In this document: positions 45,909 through 55,478 of the stretch, one piece after another
How positions within the stretch are numbered: position 1 is the first letter of the stretch
How the letters are laid out: every line of letters begins with the position of its first letter
Origin: Rudaea sp.
GTDB lineage: Bacteria > Pseudomonadota > Gammaproteobacteria > Xanthomonadales > Rhodanobacteraceae
Assembly: GCA_031291055.1 (NCBI GenBank)
Contig: JARLJU010000022.1
Location: 1 to 64,000, forward strand
Direction: 5' to 3'
Length of the DNA: 64,000 bases
Notes under the pieces: generated by a model
The model's input: the letters and a program-made list of their open reading frames with translations, nothing else
What the model was told of the DNA's origin: nothing
Databases searched by the model: none
Translations under genes and position numbers: made by a program

Positions 45909-46742
45909 ATGCGTTTGCGCATGGCGATTTATGCGGTAACTTTCATGCTCTCGGCGATGACGCCGGCCTTTGCCCAGAAAGGTGTGCCCGTGCTGGAAAT
46001 GGACGCCGACGGCGAGGTGCAGATCGCGCCTGACGGCCATGTCAGCGACTACCGTCTGCACAGCAAGCTCGTGCCCGAGGTCGAAGCGCTGGTTGACAAG
46101 AACGTGCGGGGGTGGCGCTTCGAGCCGGTACTGGTCGACGGTACGCCGGTGATTGCAAAGACAGCGTTGCATATCAGGCTGAAGGCCCAGCCCAAGGACG
46201 GCGCGGACGACTACCTGGTGCAGATTGTCGATGTCAGTTTCGGCAATCCGCAGCAAGGGATCGACAACCGGCCGCCGAAATATCCGGACGCGGCAATTCG
46301 CGCTGGAATCGGCGCCAAAGTCTTGCTCAGCCTGCGTCTGGACGGCGCAGGAAAAGTTGCCGACGTGCAGCCCTACCAGACCAGCCTGAATCGTCGGGCG
46401 GCCTCGGAAATGGAAGCCGAGCAATGGCGCCGCTTGTTCGAGAAGGCCAGTGTCGCTGCAGCGCGGACCTGGCACTACGATTTGTCCGAAACCGTGAATG
46501 GAAAACCGATGGCCGCCAGCGTCAGGGTGCCCATTGTATACAGCCTTCGCGGCGACGGCGTGCATGCGCCAACGTCGGGTGAATGGACAGCGTACTTGCC
46601 GGGGCCGCCGCATCCGGCGCCCTGGGAAAGTACCGCGCGCGTCGCAAGTGCAGAGGAACTGGCTTTGGTGCCGGAAGGCCACGCCCTGGCGCTGGATTCA
46701 CGCTTCCATCTCAAGGATAACGTGATCGGAAAAACCCTGTAG
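45909..46742 (+). CDS. Exported protein with TonB-like C-terminal domain
   Basis: It encodes 277 aa starting MRLRMAIYAV (a second ATG lies four codons on). Signal peptide to about residue 22 (PAFAQ). Residues ~120-160 (NRPPKYPDAAIRAGIGAKVL followed by LSLRLDGAGKVADV) match the TonB/energy-transducer C-terminal fold (PPxYPxxA, VxLxLxxxGxV). No Pro-rich spanning region or N-terminal anchor is seen, so it is not a classical TonB. Likely periplasmic; function unknown. Confidence 0.65.
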   Translation: MRLRMAIYAVTFMLSAMTPAFAQKGVPVLEMDADGEVQIAPDGHVSDYRLHSKLVPEVEALVDKNVRGWRFEPVLVDGTPVIAKTALHIRLKAQPKDGADDYLVQIVDVSFGNPQQGIDNRPPKYPDAAIRAGIGAKVLLSLRLDGAGKVADVQPYQTSLNRRAASEMEAEQWRRLFEKASVAAARTWHYDLSETVNGKPMAASVRVPIVYSLRGDGVHAPTSGEWTAYLPGPPHPAPWESTARVASAEELALVPEGHALALDSRFHLKDNVIGKTL

Positions 46743-46846
46743 CGGCATTGTGCGCGCAAAGACTCTGCCGAACGGCGGATTCGCGCATCCGCATGGTAGA
46801 TTAGTCGGCCCAGCGGTTCTCCGCTCAGCCGCTTCTCGAGGAATCC

Positions 46847-48238
46847 ATGGCGTTGACCCAAGCCCGCACCATGCCCGGAGTGATGGAACTGCTGCCGCTG
46901 GAGCAGATCGCGTTCCAGCAGATGCTCGACACGATCCGGCGCAACTACGAGCGTTTCGGTTTCGTGCCGGTGGAAACGCCAGCGATCGAATTCAGTGACG
47001 TGCTGCTGACCAAGCAAGGCGGCGAAACCGAGCGTCAGGTATACTTTGTACAGTCGACCGGTGCCCTGGCCGCATCCGGCAAGAGCGAGGGCGGCAAGCC
47101 TGAACTGGCCCTGCGTTTCGATCTGACCGTGCCGCTGGCGCGCTATGTCGCCGAGCACGAGCACGATCTGAGTTTTCCGTTCCGGCGCTACCAGATCCAG
47201 CGCGTGTATCGCGGCGAACGCGCGCAGCGCGGCCGCTTCCGCGAGTTTTACCAGGCCGATATCGACGTGATCGGCAAGGACAACTTGTCCATCCGCTACG
47301 ATGCCGAGATACCCGCGGTGATCTACAGCGTGTTCCGCGATCTGAATATCGGACCGTTCACGATCTGGCTGAACAATCGCAAGATCATGCGTGGCTGCTT
47401 CGAGAACCTGGGCATCAGCGACGGCGACAAGCAGGCGCTGGCACTGCGTGAGATCGACAAGCTGGACAAGCGCGGCGCCGACTACGTGCGCGACACACTC
47501 ACCGGCGAGGCGTTTGGACTTTCCGCCGATCAGGCGAGACGCATTCTCGACTTCGTGCAGACCCGTTCGCATGGCCACGCTGATGCGATCGCGAAGATCG
47601 ATGCGCTGGGGCAGGGCAGCGAGACGTTCAACCAGGGCATCGCCGAATTGCGCGAAGTGCTGCAATTGATCCGGGCACTCGGCGTGCCGGAGACGCATTA
47701 CGCGATCAACCTGTCGATCGCGCGCGGCCTGGACTACTACACCGGCACGGTCTACGAAACCACATTGAACGAACATCCGCAGATCGGCTCGATCTGTTCC
47801 GGCGGCCGCTACGAGAACCTTGCGACAAATTATACAAAGTCGCATCTGCCGGGAGTCGGCATATCCATCGGCGCCACGCGCCTGTTCTGGCAGTTGCGTG
47901 AAGCCGGCCTGCTCGGGGCGGCGAAAAACACGGTCGATGTGCTGGTCACGCAGATGGACGAAGCACAGTTGCCGGCCTATCTGGGACTGGCTGGCGTATT
48001 GCGCGACGCCGGCATCAACACCGAAGTGGTCATGGAACCCGGAAAACTCGCCAGACAATTCAAGTATGCCGATCGCGCCGGCATCCGCTTCGTGATTGTT
48101 CTGGGGTCTGACGAAATCGCCAAAGGTGTCGTCACGGTGAAGGACATGCGCAAACAGGACCAGTTCGAGGTGCCGCGCAGCGAATTGGTCAAGGCGCTTC
48201 GCGTGGAACTGGAACAGGCCCAGGCGATGCAGGCATGA
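46847..48238 (+). CDS. hisS: Histidyl-tRNA synthetase
   Basis: This 463-aa class II synthetase has motif 2 around [20 protein letters not shown] and [11 protein letters not shown], the histidine-specific [13 protein letters not shown] and SGGRYENL, motif 3 [12 protein letters not shown], and a C-terminal anticodon-binding domain. GAGGAATCC precedes the ATG. Its stop overlaps the start of the ammonia-lyase gene (ATGA), an unusual coupling of histidine charging with histidine breakdown. Confidence 0.95.
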   Translation: MALTQARTMPGVMELLPLEQIAFQQMLDTIRRNYERFGFVPVETPAIEFSDVLLTKQGGETERQVYFVQSTGALAASGKSEGGKPELALRFDLTVPLARYVAEHEHDLSFPFRRYQIQRVYRGERAQRGRFREFYQADIDVIGKDNLSIRYDAEIPAVIYSVFRDLNIGPFTIWLNNRKIMRGCFENLGISDGDKQALALREIDKLDKRGADYVRDTLTGEAFGLSADQARRILDFVQTRSHGHADAIAKIDALGQGSETFNQGIAELREVLQLIRALGVPETHYAINLSIARGLDYYTGTVYETTLNEHPQIGSICSGGRYENLATNYTKSHLPGVGISIGATRLFWQLREAGLLGAAKNTVDVLVTQMDEAQLPAYLGLAGVLRDAGINTEVVMEPGKLARQFKYADRAGIRFVIVLGSDEIAKGVVTVKDMRKQDQFEVPRSELVKALRVELEQAQAMQA

Positions 48239-50139
48239 GCGCGCAGACACGCCACGTGATCCTGCTCGACGGCGCGCGCCTGACACGAGCCCAGGTCGTT
48301 GCGGTGGCGCACGAGAAAGCCATGATCGGCCTGGCGCCGGAACAGCTCACGCGCGTGCAGCGTACAGCGGACTTCCTCGCCGATCAGGTGCTGCGCGGCG
48401 AGCCGATTTACGGTGTCACGACTGGGTTTGGCAGCAATGCCGACAAACTGCTCGGCGCGCATCGTGCGCGCGATGAATTGCCTGGCGGAAATCCCGGACA
48501 GCGCGACGGCTCGTTGCTGGAGGAACTGCAGCATAACCTGGTGATCACCCATGCCGTCTGCGTCGGCAAACCGCTGGCGCCGGAAGTCGTGCGTGCGATG
48601 CTGGCGATACGCGTCAACACGCTGATGCGTGGACATTCCGGCATCCGCGCATCGACCCTGCAGGCGCTGGCCGAATTGCTCAATCGCGATGTGATTCCGG
48701 TGATTCCGGAAAAAGGTTCGGTGGGTGCCAGCGGCGATCTCGCGCCACTTTCGCATCTGGCCAGCGTGCTGCTGGGACAGGGTGAGGCGTTCTATAAAAA
48801 AGAGCGCCTGCCCGGCGCTGAAGCGCTCAAGCGCTCCGGTCTCAACCCCGTGCGACTGTCGTTCAAGGAAGGCCTCGCGCTGAACAACGGCACCACGCAA
48901 ATGCTGGCGACGGCGGTGCTGGCACTGGGGCGGCTGGAAAAGCTCCTTGCCACCGCCGACATCGCTGCGGCAATGACCCTGGACGCCTTTGCCGGACGCA
49001 CCTCGGCGTTCAAGCCGGAAGTGCATGCCTTGCGCCCGCATCCGGGCCAGGTAGAAACGGCGGCGAACCTGCGGTGCCTGCTGCAGGGTTCGACACTGGC
49101 CGATATTGCCTATCACCTGGTGCCGCGGTTCAAGACCTGGCTCGCGGATTCGTGGAGCGACCCGGCGGATCAGCGGCACCGGTTCGATATCGGCTGGGAT
49201 TATGTGCCGACGTCGCAACGGCATGGCAAGCAAGCGTTCTACGCGCGCTTCCTTCCGTTCAAGGGCGGCAAGAAGCATCAGCCGCAGGATGCGTATAGTT
49301 TGCGCTGTATTCCACAAGTACACGGCGCCGTGCGCGATGCACTGATGCAGGCGCAACGCGTGATCGACATCGAATTGAATGCGGTCACCGACAATCCGCT
49401 CATTTTTCCGGACGCCGAGAACGCCAGGGTCATCGAGGACCAGGTTATCTCGGCCGGCCATTTTCACGGCATGCCGCTGGCGCTGGCGATGAGCTACATC
49501 AAGGTGGCCATCCCCGTGCTGGCGTCGATTTCGGAGCGACGACTCGCCAAGCTGGTGGATCCGGCTACAAACGACGGCTTGCCGGCGTTTCTCATCGGCA
49601 ACGAGGACGCCACGGACTCCGGCTTCATGATCGTGCAATACACAGCCGCAGCCCTCGTCAACGATCTGGCCACGCGCGCGCATCCGGCCAGCGTCTATTC
49701 GATCCCGACCAGCGCGAATGCCGAAGACCATGTTTCGATGGGCGCGAACGAGGCGCGCCACGTGCTGGAGATGACTGACGATCTCGCCCACGTGCTGGCG
49801 CTGGAACTGTATACGGCTGCGCAGGCGCTGGAATACCGCCAGGGCATGCTCAACGCCGCGCGGACGCTTGCGGCCCGTGGTGACTGGCGCGCGCTCGCGA
49901 TGAAGGTTTCCGGCGCGCCGTCAGCGGGCAACGCGCAGCACGCGCAGTTCGAGACGGAAGTGAGAGCGCTGATGGCCGCGCTCGCGGCCGCGGACGAGTT
50001 CCACGCCGGCACCGGCGTGCGCGCTGCATTTTCCACAATCAGAAAAAATATAGGATTCATGACACGCGACCGCGCCATGGATCATGATGTGCAGAAGATT
50101 TGCGAGCTTGTGGCGAGCGGGGCGTTGCTGGCGAAATGA
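48235..50139 (+). CDS. Histidine ammonia-lyase-type enzyme with a ~60-residue insert
   Basis: This 634-aa MIO aromatic amino-acid lyase has the cofactor triad Ala165-Ser166-Gly167 in [39 protein letters not shown] and [21 protein letters not shown] are typical of histidine ammonia-lyases. The specificity dyad is Thr105-His106 (NLVITHAV), nearest the Ser-His of HutH rather than Phe-Leu or His-Leu of PAL/TAL. Compared with ~510-aa HutH it carries an insert at about 290-348 ([19 protein letters not shown] onward) and a longer early loop. Deaminates histidine to urocanate if the call is right. Other hut genes are absent. Confidence 0.75.
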   Translation: MSAQTRHVILLDGARLTRAQVVAVAHEKAMIGLAPEQLTRVQRTADFLADQVLRGEPIYGVTTGFGSNADKLLGAHRARDELPGGNPGQRDGSLLEELQHNLVITHAVCVGKPLAPEVVRAMLAIRVNTLMRGHSGIRASTLQALAELLNRDVIPVIPEKGSVGASGDLAPLSHLASVLLGQGEAFYKKERLPGAEALKRSGLNPVRLSFKEGLALNNGTTQMLATAVLALGRLEKLLATADIAAAMTLDAFAGRTSAFKPEVHALRPHPGQVETAANLRCLLQGSTLADIAYHLVPRFKTWLADSWSDPADQRHRFDIGWDYVPTSQRHGKQAFYARFLPFKGGKKHQPQDAYSLRCIPQVHGAVRDALMQAQRVIDIELNAVTDNPLIFPDAENARVIEDQVISAGHFHGMPLALAMSYIKVAIPVLASISERRLAKLVDPATNDGLPAFLIGNEDATDSGFMIVQYTAAALVNDLATRAHPASVYSIPTSANAEDHVSMGANEARHVLEMTDDLAHVLALELYTAAQALEYRQGMLNAARTLAARGDWRALAMKVSGAPSAGNAQHAQFETEVRALMAALAAADEFHAGTGVRAAFSTIRKNIGFMTRDRAMDHDVQKICELVASGALLAK

Positions 50140-50867
50140 TTGCGCTTGCCGCCGTACGGCGGAGTTTGTGGGATTGCCCGCTCACGCCGATGATGAAATC
50201 CGCGGTTCGCCCGATCGTGGCGTACCGACTATGGCCTTGACGACCTTGTTCACGCGAAGCAGTGAGTAGGTGAATGGCCAGCCTTCCGATTGCCACGGGA
50301 TTTGGACGTACATCCGTCCAGCCTGCTAGCCGTCCGTTCGCGGGAATCGGGCGCCAAGTGATCGCCACGGAGTCGCGTCCAACCCAAATTGTTGTCTGGA
50401 CACCTTTGCTGCTTTGCATTATTTCTGTTTAAATATCAGTAAGTTACATTAATATTACGCTTGACTCGATGGCACCGGGCTGGTACGTTTCCCTCAATTC
50501 CAGGCTGCAAGTGCCCGGAAGTCCAGTGCCGGCAGTGGTGAGCATCGGGCCCATTGCTGCTCGCCTTTTCCGCACTGGTGCAAGCACGATCCGGGCTGCG
50601 ATTTTGGGGTGAAATCGGGACTGGTTCGTGGACCCTGGCGCGGCTTCGTGGGCGTGCGCTGTGGATATTCATCCGGATAGTCGGAATACGCGGGCAGCAA
50701 TCCTGTCATGCGCGGATCGTTGCGCGTGACGTTTGTGCGTATCGCTGACCCGATCGCTTCCGTCTTTCGGATAGGCATCGACAGATTTCAGGGGCGCACC
50801 AAAGTACTGCATGTACGTCAGTTCGTTGTTGTTTCCAGCCACCCTTCACTAACAAAAAGGATTGCAA
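50140..50867. other. Intergenic region with an AT-rich island
   Basis: 728 bases with no gene I can support in either strand. An AT-rich stretch at about 50415-50465 (TTTAAATATCAG, TTAATATTACG) is unlike the surrounding GC-rich DNA and could be a promoter, or a boundary of the accessory region that follows. A TTGACT at about 50460 has no good -10. Confidence 0.35.
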
Positions 50868-51926
50868 ATGTATCCATTGTCGATGCATCGCTCGGCGGCG
50901 AAAAATGTGTTGACCGGTACCCGGCTTGCCAGAGCCGTGCTGGGCATTTTGTTCGGATTCGGCGCTGTGGCAGCATTGCCCCAGCAAGCCGCAGCTGATG
51001 AATTTGCAGCTTTCCCCGACGCCACGGCGACGACCTATAATTTGGTGACCGAACCTGATCAGGGGTTGACGTCGATCTACAACCTGATCAGTTCTGCAAC
51101 GAAAACGATCGACATGACCATGTATGAGTTGTCCGATACAACGGTCGAAATGCTGCTGGCGCAGGCGGCCAGCGACGGAGTCAAGGTGCGCGTGATCCTT
51201 GACCAGAACCTGGAGAAGAGCAACAACCAGGCCGCATACACGTACTAGTCCGCCCGCGGTGTGAGCGTTCACTGGGCCAACAAGAAATACCAGGCGACGC
51301 ACCAGAAGACCGTAACCGTCGACAACGCCACGACGGCAATCATGACGCTGAACCTGACGCCGCAATATTATTCCACCAGCCGCGACTTCGCCGTGATCGA
51401 AAACGATGCCAACGATATATCGGCAATCGAGGCCACCTTCGGCAAGGATTTCACCAATAGCACAGTGACTCCCGGCGACGGCGATGACCTGGTCTGGAGC
51501 CCGACGAATTCGTTGACGGCGCTGGAAGGGATAATAAGTTCCGCCAAGACGACTCTTCAGGTCGAGAACGAAGAAATGAGCGATTCTTCAATCGTCAGCG
51601 CGCTGGAGGCTGCCGCCAAACGCGGCGTCAACGTCGAGATCATGATGACCGAAAACAGCTCGTACGAGTCTGAGCTGACCGCGTTGAAAAAGGCCGGGGC
51701 CCACATCGTCACGTACGCCGAGGATGCGTCCCTTTACATCCATGCCAAGGTTGTCCTGGCCGATTACGGCAAGGCAGATGCCAACGTGTTCCTTGGATCG
51801 GAAAATTTCTCCAGCGCATCCCTGACAGAAAACCGCGAACTGGGGCTGATCATTTCCAATGCAGCCATCATGTCGTCGCTCAATGCAACGCTGACCAGCG
51901 ACTTCAAGGGCGGTACCGCATTCTGA
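50868..51926 (+). pseudogene. Exported phospholipase D-like gene interrupted by an in-frame amber codon
   Basis: From ATG 50868 (AAGGATTGCAA upstream) the frame encodes a signal peptide (AVLGILFGFGAVAAL, ending QAAADE) and PLD-type sequence (TSIYNLISSATKTIDMTMYE, DGVKVRVILDQN). It meets TAG at 51246-51248 after NNQAAYTY, and continues in the same frame with SARGVSVHWANKKYQATHQK. Both HKD motifs (HQKTVTVD and HAKVVLADYGKAD, the latter followed by FLGSENFSS) lie after the stop, so the first part alone cannot be active. The remainder is otherwise intact to 51926. Single-base origin is plausible (for example TTG to TAG). Confidence 0.8.
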
Positions 51927-51956
51927 TCGTCGATGCCCCGAGTTGATGGGAATCTT

Positions 51957-52002
51957 GGCGGACTGCGCATTCATGCAGCGCAGTCCGCCATCTCAAGCTT
52001 TT
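51957..52002 (+). terminator. Rho-independent terminator after the PLD-like gene
   Basis: GGCGGACTGCGC (51957-51968) and GCGCAGTCCGCC (51978-51989) are exact 12-bp inverted arms with a 9-base loop, followed by ATCTCAAGC and five T. The T-run also forms the last codon of the orphan tail on the opposite strand. Confidence 0.8.
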
Positions 52003-52058
52003 TACGCTGATCCGTCCGCTTCGAAGCCGTTGCGGAAAATCTCGCCATCAAAGCCTGC
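52002..52058 (-). pseudogene. Orphan FRNGFE tail (remnant of a deleted exported-protein gene)
   Basis: On the minus strand these bases encode AGFDGEIFRNGFEADGSA and a TAA. An in-frame TGA immediately precedes (52059-52061) and the complete 153-aa gene ends only 44 bases upstream in another frame. The tail matches those of the proteins ending at 1828, 4492, 53570 and 55479 but has no body. Most likely it is the residue of a gene lost by deletion. Confidence 0.65.
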
Positions 52059-52105
52059 TCAAGGCCTGCTCACTGTCTTTCGGCGACGCCGCGTGCGCTG
52101 CTGCA

Positions 52106-52567
52106 TCAGCGGCCGAATTCTACGTCGTGGATTGCCCGTTCCGTGGCATGCAGCGCTGCATCGACGTGCCCCATGGCGCGATTCCTCAGACCCCTGGCAG
52201 ATGGATCGTCCTCCTCGCGGCCGGTGTCGGCGCGTACCTGGCGCAGGAGTTCGGCAGCGCGATGCAAACGGCCGGGACGGTCTCTGGGCAGATCCACGTC
52301 CGGGTGATAGTGAATGTCTTTGCCGTCGTCAATGGCGGCTTTCTTGATTTCCGCGATCGCATGATCGATTTCGTTGATCGCCTCGTCTTCGTGCGTACTG
52401 ACTGCCGCATCGCCGGGACGATGTTCGAGCATCCAGCGGGCTGCACGCAGGTCCGACAGCGCATGCAAGTAAGCGGGGTGCTTGGTAGGCGGCGTAGCGC
52501 ACGCAGCGAACAGGACCATGAGCAACAGTAGACAGCTATGCCGCACGAGCTTGATTTTCGAGTTCAC
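52106..52567 (-). CDS. Putative lipoprotein, tandem paralogue 1
   Basis: It encodes 153 aa from GTG with GGAGG six bases upstream. The signal sequence ends in a lipobox, LFAAC (Cys at residue ~23), so a lipid anchor is predicted. The mature part is helical and charged: HPAYLHALSDLRAARWMLEH, DEAINEIDHAIAEIKKAAID and GRLHRAAELLRQVRADT. It is about 75% identical by eye to the next gene (52704-53165), which lacks the lipobox Cys. No function known. Earlier in-frame starts exist but the ribosome-binding site fixes this one. Confidence 0.75.
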   Translation of the reverse strand: MNSKIKLVRHSCLLLLMVLFAACATPPTKHPAYLHALSDLRAARWMLEHRPGDAAVSTHEDEAINEIDHAIAEIKKAAIDDGKDIHYHPDVDLPRDRPGRLHRAAELLRQVRADTGREEDDPSARGLRNRAMGHVDAALHATERAIHDVEFGR

Positions 52568-52703
52568 GGCGCACCTCCGGCTGATTCGTTCGACAACATG
52601 GCAACTCCGCATCTTTGTACAGGATGTGTCGCGGATACGATCTCGTGATTCCAAGCCGCGCCAGTCCTGCCGACATGGCAGCGTCCGGCGCGTTCTCACT
52701 GGG

Positions 52704-53165
52704 TCAGCGATGACGCTCTATGTCATGAATGGCCCGCTCGGTCTCATGCAGGGCGTTGTCGACATGCCCTATGGCGCGATGCTTGAGACCTCGAGCCGAC
52801 GGGTCGTCTTCTTCCTGGTTGGTATCGGCATGTACTTTGCGCAGGAGTTCGGCGGCCCGGTGCAGACGTCCGGGGAAGTCGTTCGGCAAATCGACTCCAG
52901 GGTGATTGTGGATATCCTTGCCGTCGTCGATGGCGGCACTTTTGAGTTCCGCAATCGCGTGATCAATTTCATTGATCGCTTCGTCTTCATGCGAACTCAC
53001 GGCAGGATCGCCGGGGCGATGCTCGAGCATCCAGCGCGCCGCGCGCAGGTCGGTCAGCGCATGAAGATAGGCAGGATGCCTGCCGGGTAGATCCGCGTTG
53101 GCGGAAAACGGCAGTGCCAGCAGCAAGAGAAAGCTATACAGAACCAACGTGATTTTCGAGTTCAC
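52704..53165 (-). CDS. Exported protein, tandem paralogue 2
   Basis: It encodes 153 aa from GTG with GGAG upstream, the same length as its neighbour. The signal peptide ends ALPFSANA-D with no lipobox, predicting a soluble periplasmic protein. The mature core matches paralogue 1 (HPAYLHALTDLRAARWMLEH, DEAINEIDHAIAELKSAAID). The pair is a tandem duplication that has diverged mainly in the export signal. 138 bases separate the two genes. Confidence 0.75.
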   Translation of the reverse strand: MNSKITLVLYSFLLLLALPFSANADLPGRHPAYLHALTDLRAARWMLEHRPGDPAVSSHEDEAINEIDHAIAELKSAAIDDGKDIHNHPGVDLPNDFPGRLHRAAELLRKVHADTNQEEDDPSARGLKHRAIGHVDNALHETERAIHDIERHR

Positions 53166-53280
53166 AGCGTAGCTCCGGTTGGGTAATACAACGATACCAT
53201 CGCATGATGCGGCAAGTCCGCACCGCCGAACAAAGTGTGCCATGGATACTTTCCTTGCGCAGCCGCCGACGGCATGACAT

Positions 53281-53553
53281 TCAGTTTGCAGTTTTCTTGC
53301 TTTCACCTGACCGCGAAAGAAGGGCTACTTCGGCCTTCAACTTGTCCAGTTCGCGTTTTTGTTCTGCCAGGATGCCTGTCACAAGTACCCCGAGTATGCC
53401 CGTCAGAAGCAGGACATTGCCCAAGAGTGAGGATGTTACCTGAATGCTCGTCCCGAAAAAGCGCAAGATCAAGGCGTTGAGTGAAAACGAAATCAGCGTC
53501 ACAGCCAACGAGAACAGGGCCAGGAACGTAATCATGGAAAATCTTGGTTTCAT
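53281..53553 (-). CDS. Small membrane protein with C-terminal coiled coil
   Basis: It encodes 90 aa with two transmembrane segments (about residues 8-31 and 40-63) and a charged helical tail (AEQKRELDKLKAEVALLSRS) predicted in the cytoplasm. It starts 16 bases after the stop of the beta-helix gene (53570) on the same strand and is probably in its operon. No family recognised. Confidence 0.6.
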   Translation of the reverse strand: MKPRFSMITFLALFSLAVTLISFSLNALILRFFGTSIQVTSSLLGNVLLLTGILGVLVTGILAEQKRELDKLKAEVALLSRSGESKKTAN

Positions 53554-53569
53554 GGAGAAATCCTTGTAG

Positions 53570-55420
53570 CTATTGCACCGCCCCGCGGACTTCGAAGCCG
53601 TTGCAGAAAATCTCGTCGTCGTCCTCGTACGCACCGATGTCCACGCCGGAGTTGGACCTGCGCGGGAAACCCGTGCCGCGCTCGTCGTACTCGTCGGTAC
53701 CCGAGTAGCTGCCGGCGTTGTAGGCTGGACTGTGACAACCGATGGCCTGGGTCGGCACGCAATTCGTGGCCCCCGGTGCTCCGGACACCTGGCCGCAGCC
53801 ATTGTTGACCAGGGCTTGGAGGAGCGGATCGAGCGTGATGATGGCGGCGGTAGTGCTGTCAGGACCGGTGAAGGATACCCCGGGTGCATCGGGATTTCGA
53901 ATCAAGGAAGAACTGGTAACGACGGTGAGCGCAAAACCCGATTGCGCACCGATGTCCGAACTGCTGGCGCCTGCGGAAGAATTATTGGAAAGGATGGTGC
54001 TTGTCACGGCGATCGTCGCACTGGTCGGCTTGCCGGATTCGCCCGCAGGACAGCCCACGTTGCCCGAATACACGCCGCCGCCGCCGGCGCCACTGGTATT
54101 GAATGCGATCGTGCTGTTGTAGATATTCAGTGCGCTTGAGGCTTCCGAAGAACAAACGTTCAGGCTGATGCCGCCACCTCCAATCGAAGCCGAATTGCCG
54201 CTGATCGTGCTGTTGAACAATTCCTTGATTGCACCTTTACCGAACCGCGCCCAGATACCGCCGCCGCTGCTGGATGGCCCGGTGACTTTGTTGCCGCTGA
54301 TCGTGCTCGATGCAAAATTCAACCCGTAGTATGAGGGGATGTAAATACCACCTCCGTTGCTGTTGCCGCCCGAAGTCGAGTTGTTCGAAATGATGTCCAA
54401 GGTGAACGTACCGGATGTCGAGGCCGCAAAGACGCCGCCGCCTGGGGATTGAGTGCCGGCGGTGCTGTTGTAGCTGATCACGTTGTAGTTCCCTCCAAAC
54501 CCACCGACGACATAATTGGTGGATTTCGCGGCGACGCCGCCTCCCGGTGAATTGTTGCCTGCCGTCGTGTTATGGCTGATCGTGGTGTAGCGCATGCTCA
54601 CGTCGGGCGACTGAATCGCGCCGCCCGGGCTGGCGTTGCTTACGGTGCTATTGCCGGTAACGATACTGTCCTTCAGCGTAACGCCTTGGGCGTAGATCGC
54701 ACCGCCGCCGGCGTTGGAGCCGCTGGTCGAATTGCCGCTTACTGTGCTGCTGTTGACGGTTACAGCAGTGCCGCTGTGTGGCGGCGCCATTGCCCCTTCC
54801 ACATGCCCTGCGATGGCGCCGCCCACGGCGCCCGCGCCGCTGGTCATGTTGCCATTGACGATACAGTCGGTCAGCGTGAGACGGGCGGTGGTATACGACT
54901 GAGGCTCCATGAATATTGCACCGCCATTGGCATTGGCGGCAATGGTTGCGCCGTTCGTGATCGTCAGGCCGTTCAAGAGCAGATACTCTTCGCCGAAGGT
55001 GCCTGTATCGTGAAAGATACGGAAGGCGTTCGTCGCACCACTGATTCTGGATATGGTCACGCCGCCGGTTCCGCTGCCCTGGATGGTCAGGTTCGAATCG
55101 GTGATGAGCAGCTCATTGTTTGCGGTATCGGCCAGCGTCACCGTAGCGACATCGGCAGCGAACGTGATCGTGTCGCCGGTTCCAAAGCTGCCGCTGCTGT
55201 TGACGCAACTGGTAGCGGCACCCACGGCTGCACTGTTCATCGCGGCGATGGCCTGGCGCAAGGTGCAGGTGCTGATCGTTCCTGCATCGTCGGCGGTGGT
55301 CACCTGGATCGTTGCCGCGCCGGCGACGCGCGCGGTCGCGGCAAGGGTTGGACTCAGGGCGAGGGCGAGAGGATGGCGGGTCGCGCTGCATTGCGGCCTG
55401 CGGTTGAGTCGTGCATGCAT
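53570..55420 (-). CDS. Exported parallel beta-helix protein with CSLREA-like start and FCNGFE tail
   Basis: It encodes 616 aa with an N-terminal export region ending near ARVAGAATIQV. Residues ~45-60 (GTISTCTLRQAIAAMNSA) match the CSLREA-type N-terminal domain. Residues ~100-520 are Gly/Asn/Ser-rich right-handed beta-helix turns (SxISGNSxxGGGGI pattern repeated many times). Residues ~560-600 end SGVDIGAYED, as in choice-of-anchor proteins. The last residues DEIFCNGFEVRGAVQ carry the shared tail, with Cys in place of Arg. Likely an extracellular or surface-bound protein, perhaps polysaccharide- or adhesion-related (inference). Confidence 0.75.
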   Translation of the reverse strand: MHARLNRRPQCSATRHPLALALSPTLAATARVAGAATIQVTTADDAGTISTCTLRQAIAAMNSAAVGAATSCVNSSGSFGTGDTITFAADVATVTLADTANNELLITDSNLTIQGSGTGGVTISRISGATNAFRIFHDTGTFGEEYLLLNGLTITNGATIAANANGGAIFMEPQSYTTARLTLTDCIVNGNMTSGAGAVGGAIAGHVEGAMAPPHSGTAVTVNSSTVSGNSTSGSNAGGGAIYAQGVTLKDSIVTGNSTVSNASPGGAIQSPDVSMRYTTISHNTTAGNNSPGGGVAAKSTNYVVGGFGGNYNVISYNSTAGTQSPGGGVFAASTSGTFTLDIISNNSTSGGNSNGGGIYIPSYYGLNFASSTISGNKVTGPSSSGGGIWARFGKGAIKELFNSTISGNSASIGGGGISLNVCSSEASSALNIYNSTIAFNTSGAGGGGVYSGNVGCPAGESGKPTSATIAVTSTILSNNSSAGASSSDIGAQSGFALTVVTSSSLIRNPDAPGVSFTGPDSTTAAIITLDPLLQALVNNGCGQVSGAPGATNCVPTQAIGCHSPAYNAGSYSGTDEYDERGTGFPRRSNSGVDIGAYEDDDEIFCNGFEVRGAVQ

Positions 55421-55478
55421 GGCGTTTGCTCCACAGCATGTTGCTTGGGGTCAATGGGTTGCAATCCGGATACTTTTT

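Noticed and set aside
48235-50139. Phenylalanine or tyrosine ammonia-lyase
   Set aside because: The specificity dyad is Thr-His, not Phe-Leu or His-Leu, and the AEDHVSM block is typical of histidine ammonia-lyases. The substrate is still left open.
52482-53090. Long open frame on the plus strand over the tandem duplicated genes
   Set aside because: Antisense to two genes with clear signal sequences, ribosome-binding sites and mutual similarity. The plus frame has no domain and only mirrors the duplication.
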